From positions 1,028 to 20,061 of the forward strand of contig DGXB01000072.1 of NCBI GenBank assembly GCA_002396205.1: a stretch of 19,034 nt of DNA, read 5' to 3'. This document shows positions 7,061-13,936 of the stretch, piece after piece; positions within the stretch are counted from its first letter, which is position 1; the number at the start of each line of letters is the position of its first letter. The stretch is from Bacteroidales bacterium UBA4243 (GTDB lineage: Bacteria; Bacteroidota; Bacteroidia; Bacteroidales; F082). Under the pieces are notes generated by a model. It made no database searches, was not told the DNA's origin, and saw only the letters and a program-made list of their open reading frames with translations. Position numbers and translations under genes: made by a program.

Positions 7061-8348
7061 TTTCAGTAGGTTGCTTAAGGAATTGTTGTTTGAGTTCAGC
7101 AAAGTAATTTTGTATCTCGCTCTTTTTCAGCAGGAAGTCGCGGCCTTTGAAGTTCGACTCCTTGACGAAGAAGATGAATAGGAATATCGCATTGACCGTA
7201 TATGCCGCTGCCGAAGTGATGGCCGCCCCGGTGATGTCGTAACGCGGTATCAGCGTGAAGCCGCAGACAAAGGTGACCACCAGTCCGCAGAGGGCGGCGA
7301 AGGTGTTCATTTGATAACGGCCGGTGCCCGAATAATAGTGTCCGAGGATGAGGAAAATGCAGTAGAAAAGGATGCCCGGCGCGAGGATGCGGATGAGGTG
7401 GGCCATCTCGCCGAAGTCCTTGCCGAAGACGAAGACGTAGAACTGTGGCGGGAGCAGGCAGAGCACCACGACGGCCATGGCCGAGACCAAAAGGCAGATT
7501 TTGCCTAAGTCCAAGGTGAGTTTTTGGGAATAATGCCTGTCGTCGGCGTTGGCGATGCGGGCGTATTGCACCAAGGCGATACTGTTGCTGATGATCCAGA
7601 TGGACTCGGCCAACGAGACCGAGCGAGAGAACACACCGACTTGTCCGCGACCGATGTAACTATCTAACAAATAGTAGCTTAGTCTTAGGTTGAAGAACTG
7701 TACGAAATGCCCTGTTTGGTTGAGGAAACCGTATTTGAACAGGTCTTTCAAGACGGGTTTGTAGTCTTTGTCCTTGTCGTGGCGCAGGTTGGCATATTCA
7801 TTTCGTAACATCCAGATTCCCAGTAGGAAAGTCCCTCCGTAGGCGGCGTATAGGCCGATGAGGTAGCCATAAATGCCTTCGCGCTTGAGGATGAAGTGGT
7901 AGAGCACGAGGGTCAGGGTGAGCAGCACGGGTTGGAGCAGCGTGTTGTAGTTGGCCTTTTGTATTTCCTCCTTGCCGACCAGGAAGCGGAAGTTGATGTT
8001 GGAGAGCGAGGAAATGAACGACAGAATGGCGACGTGGACGACCAAATCAGGCTCCAATTTGGGATAGAACAGCCTGATACCGAAGCCCATGACCACGGCA
8101 ATCAACGCCGACCAAACCACCGATGCGACCAAAATCTTCTTGAACGAATGGCGTGGCGCGAGGTAGATGATGCTGGCACCGCACACAATCTCGGAGAAGA
8201 TGAGGATAAAGGCAATGGTGGCCACCACCAGCGACTGCGTCCCCGAGCCCGTGTCACCCAGCGTTTGCGAGATGATGATGGCGATGAGGAAGTTGAGCGC
8301 GGCGGCCACGATCTTCGTCCCGAAAGTATTTAGGATTTTCTTGAACAT
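7044..8348 (-). CDS. Wzx-like polysaccharide flippase (MOP superfamily)
   Basis: This is a 434-residue integral inner-membrane protein made almost wholly of hydrophobic segments, as expected for a 12-14-helix MOP/Wzx transporter that flips lipid-linked glycan units to the periplasmic side. The N-terminus MFKKILNTFGTKIVAAALNF and the early ISQTLGDTGSG segment are typical of the family, as are LFSRSVSLAE-like helix residues near 220 (VGVFSRSVSLAES) and the late LIRILAPGILFYCIF. Length is in the normal range (400-500). The gene starts 13 bases after the AlbA_2 ATPase gene and overlaps the methyltransferase gene by 17 bases. These three are therefore probably one transcription unit. The glycan transported is unknown. 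Confidence 0.9.
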   Translation of the reverse strand: MFKKILNTFGTKIVAAALNFLIAIIISQTLGDTGSGTQSLVVATIAFILIFSEIVCGASIIYLAPRHSFKKILVASVVWSALIAVVMGFGIRLFYPKLEPDLVVHVAILSFISSLSNINFRFLVGKEEIQKANYNTLLQPVLLTLTLVLYHFILKREGIYGYLIGLYAAYGGTFLLGIWMLRNEYANLRHDKDKDYKPVLKDLFKYGFLNQTGHFVQFFNLRLSYYLLDSYIGRGQVGVFSRSVSLAESIWIISNSIALVQYARIANADDRHYSQKLTLDLGKICLLVSAMAVVVLCLLPPQFYVFVFGKDFGEMAHLIRILAPGILFYCIFLILGHYYSGTGRYQMNTFAALCGLVVTFVCGFTLIPRYDITGAAITSAAAYTVNAIFLFIFFVKESNFKGRDFLLKKSEIQNYFAELKQQFLKQPTENEQTE

Positions 8349-8361
8349 GGGGCGCTTCTGT

Positions 8362-10131
8362 TTATTTCAATAACTGCCACTCGCCGTTTACTTTTGATCG
8401 GTCGGCGTTGATATACCCCAGTTGCTTCAATTCAAAAATTGAACGACGAATGGTGCTTTCACTAACTCCAAGGTTTTCTGATAGCCATGAATACTTGGCT
8501 TTTCTGTTCTCTTTTATGGCTTCATACACTTTTTTTACGATGGTCGAGGGAAATTCATGTGACCGTTTTTCCTCATTTTCGGTCATCTGTGACTGTTTTT
8601 TTGACTGTTTTTTCTCGTTTTCAGTCAAGTTTGACTGTTTTTTTGACCGTTTTTTCTGGTTTTCGGTCAAGCTCGTTTGATTCAAAAGGGTGTCCAACAC
8701 TTCTTTTCCTCGTTCGGTAAGAAGGTATTTTTGATTCGGATGTCTTTGATTGTCAGGGAATAGCATTTCTATGAGACCCATTTTGATGGCAGGTCTTAGA
8801 TAGACTTTGCTGAAATACTGTCGAGAGAAGGTTGCATGCTTGGTTGCAAGCTCGGTTGCATGCTTTAGCTCTTCAAAAGATAGTTGCTGTTTATTTATGT
8901 TGATTATCAACGTTTTAACTTGTACTGGCAAGCTGGTGACAAGTTGTGATAAGTTGGTCGCATGCTCGGTTGCAAGCTCGCCATTTTCATCTGTTTTTTG
9001 CTCTTCGTAACTCATCGTGACCAGCCAAGCACTCGGTTTTTCCTCAAACTCAAATTTCATGGTAGGGTAGGAGGCTATTTCGGAGCGGATTCTTGTATAC
9101 CCAGTTCCGTATTTCTCTATGTCGCCAGTCAGATAGAATGCCTCGGCAATCAGTTTGTTTCTTGTATAGGCTTGGTAATCATCGGTTTGTAGGGCTTCAA
9201 TGGTCTGTTTTCCATAAAGTTCGCCAGGGCTGAAAAACGTGATTTTTTTGTCAAATACCTTGATTTGAATGTCCATTGGGCTGGTGTAGTCGCGGTGGAT
9301 GATTGTGTTCAAAACGATTTCGCGCAAGGCGGGTAAGGGGTATTCGAAGATTTCTGTCCTTTGGGTTGTCTTTCCGGTTATCTCGTAGGCTACTTTGATA
9401 TGGGAAATCAAGAAGCGTTGGGTTTCCTCGACGGCGTTGAACAAGTTGCAGGTCAACATTTTGTCATCGATAATCATGGATGGCGTCTTGAATTGCCCCA
9501 AGTGTACGTTGTAACCGATGTTGTCTTTCCCAAACAATAAATAGGCCGCGTTGGTGGGTGCGTCACCATTGATGAGCTTGAGTTTCCTGAGTTTGTCGAC
9601 CCAAGTTTTTCCGGTGAGGTTCAGCCGACCTTTTGCGCCGACGTTTTCGATAAACCGCTCGATGGTTTCGATGTCCAAGTCTTCCAAGGTCTTTCCCAAG
9701 GCAGGGAACGAGTCCCACGACACTTGCAGCGAGAGCATGCTCAGGTTGGCGATTTCGGTGGCCGAAAGCAAATGGTTGGAGTTGCCGATGCGTTTGTAGA
9801 AACGGTCTTGCAGGGAAATGGGCTTGACTGGATATTCGGGGACGGAAAGCACCACAACGGTTTTGCCTTCAATCTCATAACGCTCCGCATCAACCAAAAT
9901 GGAAGGTTCCGTCTTGCTTTTTATCTCGTTGACCCATTGCTGAATGCTTTCCTCGTTGATGTCAACTCCTATGATTTTCCCTTTGTTGGAAACGCCAATA
10001 AGCACCTTGCCGCCTTCTGCATTTGCAAAAGCCGTGATGCTTTCCATGGCTTCCACGTTGAAGTTGGATTTGAGCTCCGTGTGTAAGCTTTCGCCTTGGG
10101 TAATGATATTCAACAACTCGTCCTTTGTCAT
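8362..10131 (-). CDS. AlbA_2 / HATPase regulator with winged-helix tail
   Basis: This is a 589-residue cytoplasmic protein of the COG2865 type. Residues 12-125 are a Schlafen AlbA_2 domain (ESLHTELKSNF, ITAFANAEGGKVLIGVSNKG, FYKRIGNSNHLLS). About 255-375 form a GHKL/HATPase_c_4-like domain (ALREIVLNTIIHRDY with the N-box Asn, then YGTGYTRI). A winged-helix region follows at about 400-480, then a lysine-rich tandem repeat (488-526). A second HTH (TIVKKVYEAIKENRKAKYSW to the end) carries SENLGVSESTIRRSIFELKQLGYI. Members are annotated as transcriptional regulators or ATP-dependent helicase-like proteins; the activity is poorly defined. It precedes the flippase gene by 13 bases, so control of the polysaccharide genes is plausible. 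A phage-defence role is an alternative, since AlbA_2 proteins occur in such islands. Base composition is AT-richer than the flippase gene. Confidence 0.87.
   Translation of the reverse strand: MTKDELLNIITQGESLHTELKSNFNVEAMESITAFANAEGGKVLIGVSNKGKIIGVDINEESIQQWVNEIKSKTEPSILVDAERYEIEGKTVVVLSVPEYPVKPISLQDRFYKRIGNSNHLLSATEIANLSMLSLQVSWDSFPALGKTLEDLDIETIERFIENVGAKGRLNLTGKTWVDKLRKLKLINGDAPTNAAYLLFGKDNIGYNVHLGQFKTPSMIIDDKMLTCNLFNAVEETQRFLISHIKVAYEITGKTTQRTEIFEYPLPALREIVLNTIIHRDYTSPMDIQIKVFDKKITFFSPGELYGKQTIEALQTDDYQAYTRNKLIAEAFYLTGDIEKYGTGYTRIRSEIASYPTMKFEFEEKPSAWLVTMSYEEQKTDENGELATEHATNLSQLVTSLPVQVKTLIININKQQLSFEELKHATELATKHATFSRQYFSKVYLRPAIKMGLIEMLFPDNQRHPNQKYLLTERGKEVLDTLLNQTSLTENQKKRSKKQSNLTENEKKQSKKQSQMTENEEKRSHEFPSTIVKKVYEAIKENRKAKYSWLSENLGVSESTIRRSIFELKQLGYINADRSKVNGEWQLLK
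8554..8670 (-). repeat. In-frame tandem repeat, 14-residue (42-base) unit
   Basis: This stretch encodes LTENQKKRSKKQSN, LTENEKKQSKKQSQ and a third, shorter MTENEEKRSHE in the AlbA_2 protein. It forms a highly basic, charged linker between the winged-helix region and the terminal HTH. At the DNA level it appears on the + strand as repeated TTTGACTGTTTTT and TTTTCGGTCA words. Copy number is likely to vary between strains. Confidence 0.85.
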
Positions 10132-10151
10132 ATTGACCTCGATTTGAAAGG

Positions 10152-10159
10152 CAAAAATA
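10152..10159 (-). promoter_or_regulatory. Candidate Bacteroidota -7 element for the AlbA_2 operon
   Basis: On the minus strand TATTTTTG matches the Bacteroidota -7 consensus TAnnTTTG and lies 20 bases before the AlbA_2 start codon. No TTTG at the expected 19-21-base distance upstream is visible, so support is weak. Confidence 0.3.
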
Positions 10160-10216
10160 GCAAATCTCTATCTATAACGGCATCCCCATCCATAAATTGC
10201 GGCAAATTTCTTGTAA

Positions 10217-10265
10217 AGTCCTGAGGGGATGACAGCAAATAGGCGGGGGTGTGAACCCTCGCCTA
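10217..10265 (+). repeat. Dispersed repeat family A, diverged copy C, with hairpin
   Basis: It has the same layout as copies A and B: AGTCCTGAGGGGATGACAG, then a hairpin AGGCGGGGGT-GTGA-ACCCTCGCCT at 10241-10264, with one wobble pair and a one-base offset. It lies between the 3' end of the T9SS cargo gene and the AlbA_2 gene. It could also slow or stop transcription, but no T-tract follows on the minus strand. Confidence 0.65.
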
Positions 10266-10292
10266 AGAAAAAAGCCGTCCAATTTTTGTTAA

Positions 10293-10310
10293 GCCCCGAA
10301 GGGGCGACAG
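10293..10310 (+). repeat. Dispersed repeat family A, truncated copy D
   Basis: GCCCCGAAGGGGCGACAG is the 5' half of the family A element. It ends four bases before the stop codon of the T9SS cargo gene, with the downstream hairpin half missing. Its core GCCCCGAAGGGGC is itself an inverted repeat. Confidence 0.65.
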
Positions 10311-10314
10311 AAAA

Positions 10315-13300
10315 TCATCTCGCTACCACAAAACGGGAATATCCAACACTGCCGTCCTCAAACTCGACCTTCAGGATATACGTCCCTTGGGCAAAGTTGC
10401 TTGTGGGAAGAATTGCTTGGTCGTCGTTTATCTCCTTGTCAGCCAACTGAACACCGAGCAGGTCGAAAACCGCGATGCGCTTGATGTCGTTGCCCTCGAT
10501 GTTGAGCACATCATTGGCAGGATTGGGATAGATTTTCAACTCATGCATGGGATTGTCGTCCACGCCGAGGCCGCTGAATTGGGCTCGAATGGAATGGTTG
10601 GCATTCACACTGCGGAAGGTGTAGGACTCCACAGGGCCGACATCCACGCCATCCACCAAAACTTTGCTCACACGGCATCCGCTGTTGGGAATGATGGCAA
10701 AAGTCTTGTCTTCGCCTGGGTTGACCATGATTTCTCCCTCAGGCGTGATGCTGCCATTGCCACCAGCCGAAGCTGTGATGGTGTAGAACAGCCCTTGCGA
10801 GAACACGGCAACCAAATTCCTGTCGCGCTCCACAGTGAAGGTATATTGTTCGTCGGTTGAGACAACGGCTCCGTTCTCCGTCCAACTCACGAAAGTATAA
10901 GTTGGGTTGGCCATGGCGATAAGGGTGCATGAAGTGCCTTCCTCGTAGGTGCCGGCACCAATGACCGATCCGGCATTGGCGGGCTGCACATTGGCCGAAA
11001 CGGTGTAGTGGTTGACGATTTTGCTGAAATGTGCCACATAAACGGCATTGCCTGTGACCGTGAAACTGAACGAAGCATCTGTTGAGACTTGGCTGCCGTT
11101 CAAGGTCCAATTAACGAATTCATAGCCGACAGCGGCAACCGCATTCAAGGTGCAATTGGAGCCTAATTCGTAGGTTCCACCACCCGACACCGAGCCGCCT
11201 TCAACGGGTTCGGCTGTGGCGGTGATGGTGGCTTGGTTGGCGTTTTGGGCGAAATGCGCCACAAATGTAAGGTTTCTGTTTACGACGATGTTATAGGTTG
11301 GTTCAGTTGAAACCACCGTGCCATTTCGTGTCCAGTTATCAAACACATAGTCTTCGTTGGGCATGGCCGAAATAACGCAAGTGGAGCCTTCTGCATAGGT
11401 GCCGCCACCCGAAACCGTGCCTCCATTGGCTGGCTCGGCATTGACGGTGATGGTGTATTCTTCTGGAATTGGCTCGAAATTCGCCACATAGCTTGCATTG
11501 CCCGTAACCGTGAAGCTGTAATCTGGATTGGTGGAGACCTGCGTTCCGTTTTTCGTCCAATTGACGAAGGTGTAACCGCTGTTGGCCGTGGCGCGGAGTG
11601 TGCAAGTGCTGCCTGATGCGTATGTCCCTCCTCCTGTGACCGAACCGCCGTTGGAAGGATTGGCAGTGGCGGTGATAGTGTAGTTTGTTGTGGCAACGTC
11701 GAACACTGCCACCAAATTGCGGTTGCCAGTTACCGTGAAGGAGTAAGTGGCATTGGTGGAAACCGATGTGCCGTTTTCCAACCAATTGACGAACCTATAG
11801 CCGCTGTTGGGTGTGGCGCGAAGGGTGCAGGTGCTTCCCGAAGCGTATGAGCCTGCGCCAGTGATGGTTCCCGCATTAGAAGGGCTGGCCGTGGCGGTGA
11901 TGGTGTAATTTGTCGTGCTTTGCTGGAAATGAGCCACATACGCTGCATTGCCCGTAACCGTGAAGCTGTAATTGGGATTGGTTGAGACCTGTGTTCCGTT
12001 CCTCGTCCATTTCACGAAAGAATAACCGCTGTTAGGCGTGGCGTGAAGTGTGCAAGTGCTCCCTTGGGCGTATGTGCCGCCACCCGAAACCGTGCCGCCG
12101 TTGGTAGGGTTGGCAGTGGCGGTGATGGTGTAATTGGTTGTACTTCCCCCGTTTTCTATTCCAGTAATTACTTTGATGGATTTTTTCCCTTGTCCGTAGA
12201 GAGCAACTACGGCGACAGTATAAAATACACCTACTTCACCTTGAAAGGTATATGTCCGATCTGTTGTATTTTCAGCAACGAGTTCACTATTAACATATAC
12301 ATCATATCCCATTGGATTGCTAGAGCTCGGAGCATTCCAAGATGCTGTTAATGTGTTTGATTCAGATTTGTGGACACGAGTAATAATTAAGTTTTCAATA
12401 GGATAAGGATGATAGGTGTACTCATATGCAAATCTGCTGTTATATATTTCTTTACTATCGTAGTTTTGTACCCAAACGGCCACTTCAAGGTCGCTCATTT
12501 CCTCGACGTTGGTCAACGACAGGTCTTGCGTGTACTCAAAGTGTTGGATTTCGCCAGTGACAAAGTCGGTGTTTTCGCCTTCCGTGCTGGTCAACATCTT
12601 CATGAAGATGTGGTGGAACGAGGTCTCGCCGTTGCTGCCCACATTATTGTGGGTTTCCTTTTCGTTGACGGAGATGAACACACGGGCGTTAGCTTCAACG
12701 TAGGGCATGATGTCGGCCTTCACGCTGATGGTGTTGCCCTCAACGGCAAACGAACCGGCAATGTCGAAGAAGGCAGGCCATTCGGCGTGTTGGTCGAATT
12801 GGTTTTGCACACCATTGAAATTAAGGCCTGCGCCATCCAAGAAGGCCATCGGGACGGCATTCACCGAATAGTAGTTGCGGCGCACGCCAGCCTCTTCGGT
12901 GTAGTACGGGTCGCCGTTGCCGGGCCAGTTCATCTGGTACTTGGTGTAAGTGTAGCGGCCTTCGTTGTTGTTGCAGAAGGTGTGCATCATCGTGTTGGGT
13001 TGCACGCAGGGGCCGCAGGTCGACGACGAGAAGTGCTCGATCATGGGATAACGATGGGCGGTGCCGAGGGCCACGCTGACAGCCTTGGCAAGCACATTGT
13101 TGTCGGCGTTGTCGTCATCCTGTCCGTTGACCAAGTTAATGGTGTAGTCCACGTTGTAGGTGCCAGGAGCCAGTGTCGTGGGGGTGGTGAAGTTCAGGGT
13201 CGACGTGCTCAGCGAAGGGATGTTCACGGTGAACTGTTCGGTCACGGGCTCCATGCCTTCCACTTGATAGGTGGCCTCAACCGAAGTGACGGCCGTAGTA

Positions 13301-13917
13301 CCCATATTGAAGACGCCGATGCCAAACTGTGCTTCGCCGCTACCGATAAAATCGTTCATCGTAGCATTGGTGAGGTTGAGGTCAAGGTTTTCGAGGGTGA
13401 AGACCATGATGTCGTCGAAGAACCAGTCGTTGATGTTGTAGGAGCTGCCGTTGAAGAAGATGCAGAACTGCACGTTGGCTTGTCCCATGTCGGGGGTGGT
13501 GATTTGTTGGCTCACCGAGTAAGTGTTGCTGGCGCTATAGCCTTGGCTCCAGCCTTGGTTCCAGGTGGAGCCGCCGTCAGACGAAGTAGCGATACCAATG
13601 GTATTGCTACCCGAATAGTTATCCAAGGCGTGCTTGAACGAAAAGACGACGCTGCTCACGCCCGTGAGGTTGACAGCGGGGCTGACGAGGCGGGTCATGC
13701 CGTTGAACTGGGGGCTCCAGGTGAGGTGCATCTCGTTGGGTTGTCCGCCCGCATTGTTGGTGGGCGAGACCGACCAGTTGTTGTTTTGGCCATTGATGCT
13801 CCAGCCGGCGGGCATCGAAGTGCCATCAAACGATTCTTGCAGCAAAACCGCACGGTTTTGTGCAAAGGAATACATAGTGCATATTGCTGAAATAGCGATT
13901 AGTAATAACTTCTTCAT
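10315..13917 (-). CDS. T9SS-secreted multidomain protein: Omp28, FN3, six tandem repeats, sorting domain
   Basis: This is a 1200-residue secreted surface protein. Residues 1-19 are a signal peptide. Residues 25-175 form a choice-of-anchor/MAM-like jelly-roll (ESFDGTSMPAGWS at the start, DWFFDDI near the end). Residues 178-283 are a CARDB-like beta domain. Residues 285-500 are Omp28-like, with a thioredoxin-type CGPC at 301-304 and NAVPMAFLDG at 353-362. Residues 503-588 are an FN3 module. Residues 594-1042 are six repeats of about 75 residues of the InlB-B/Flg_new type (each NYTITATA, GGGTYAxGSTCTL, GYxFVNWTxNGxxVST, YSFTVTGN, VAHF). A seventh, divergent unit spans 1044-1115. Residues 1128-1200 (IYPNPANDVL onward) are a T9SS sorting domain. 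The gene follows the lipoprotein gene by 19 bases, so the two are probably co-transcribed. An adhesive or binding role is inferred; no catalytic domain is evident beyond CGPC. Confidence 0.9.
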   Translation of the reverse strand: MKKLLLIAISAICTMYSFAQNRAVLLQESFDGTSMPAGWSINGQNNNWSVSPTNNAGGQPNEMHLTWSPQFNGMTRLVSPAVNLTGVSSVVFSFKHALDNYSGSNTIGIATSSDGGSTWNQGWSQGYSASNTYSVSQQITTPDMGQANVQFCIFFNGSSYNINDWFFDDIMVFTLENLDLNLTNATMNDFIGSGEAQFGIGVFNMGTTAVTSVEATYQVEGMEPVTEQFTVNIPSLSTSTLNFTTPTTLAPGTYNVDYTINLVNGQDDDNADNNVLAKAVSVALGTAHRYPMIEHFSSSTCGPCVQPNTMMHTFCNNNEGRYTYTKYQMNWPGNGDPYYTEEAGVRRNYYSVNAVPMAFLDGAGLNFNGVQNQFDQHAEWPAFFDIAGSFAVEGNTISVKADIMPYVEANARVFISVNEKETHNNVGSNGETSFHHIFMKMLTSTEGENTDFVTGEIQHFEYTQDLSLTNVEEMSDLEVAVWVQNYDSKEIYNSRFAYEYTYHPYPIENLIITRVHKSESNTLTASWNAPSSSNPMGYDVYVNSELVAENTTDRTYTFQGEVGVFYTVAVVALYGQGKKSIKVITGIENGGSTTNYTITATANPTNGGTVSGGGTYAQGSTCTLHATPNSGYSFVKWTRNGTQVSTNPNYSFTVTGNAAYVAHFQQSTTNYTITATASPSNAGTITGAGSYASGSTCTLRATPNSGYRFVNWLENGTSVSTNATYSFTVTGNRNLVAVFDVATTNYTITATANPSNGGSVTGGGTYASGSTCTLRATANSGYTFVNWTKNGTQVSTNPDYSFTVTGNASYVANFEPIPEEYTITVNAEPANGGTVSGGGTYAEGSTCVISAMPNEDYVFDNWTRNGTVVSTEPTYNIVVNRNLTFVAHFAQNANQATITATAEPVEGGSVSGGGTYELGSNCTLNAVAAVGYEFVNWTLNGSQVSTDASFSFTVTGNAVYVAHFSKIVNHYTVSANVQPANAGSVIGAGTYEEGTSCTLIAMANPTYTFVSWTENGAVVSTDEQYTFTVERDRNLVAVFSQGLFYTITASAGGNGSITPEGEIMVNPGEDKTFAIIPNSGCRVSKVLVDGVDVGPVESYTFRSVNANHSIRAQFSGLGVDDNPMHELKIYPNPANDVLNIEGNDIKRIAVFDLLGVQLADKEINDDQAILPTSNFAQGTYILKVEFEDGSVGYSRFVVAR
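10792..12138 (-). repeat. Six tandem repeats of about 225 bases inside the T9SS cargo gene
   Basis: Units begin near residues 594, 669, 744, 820, 895 and 969, so the period is 75 residues, close to constant. Units 1-3 are the most alike, with repeated GTCTCAACC/GTTCCGTT-type words and near-identical CCCGTAACCGTGAAGCTGTA at 11503-11522 and 11950-11969. Units 4-6 are more diverged. Such arrays expand and contract by recombination and are prone to assembly collapse. Confidence 0.88.
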
Positions 13918-13936
13918 ATGAAAATAATTATTTTTT

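Noticed and set aside
7061..7102. Upstream extension of the methyltransferase to a TTG codon at 7102
   Set aside because: It adds an unlikely Asn/Ser-rich peptide and a 59-base overlap. The ATG at 7060 is a better start.
10241..10264. Hairpin after the T9SS cargo gene as an intrinsic terminator
   Set aside because: No T-tract follows on the minus strand, and the hairpin is part of repeat family A.
12409..13890. 493-codon open frame on the + strand opposite the T9SS cargo gene
   Set aside because: It is the antisense shadow of a clear multidomain gene with signal peptide and sorting domain. The translation is rich in Val/His/Gly with no domain or start signal.
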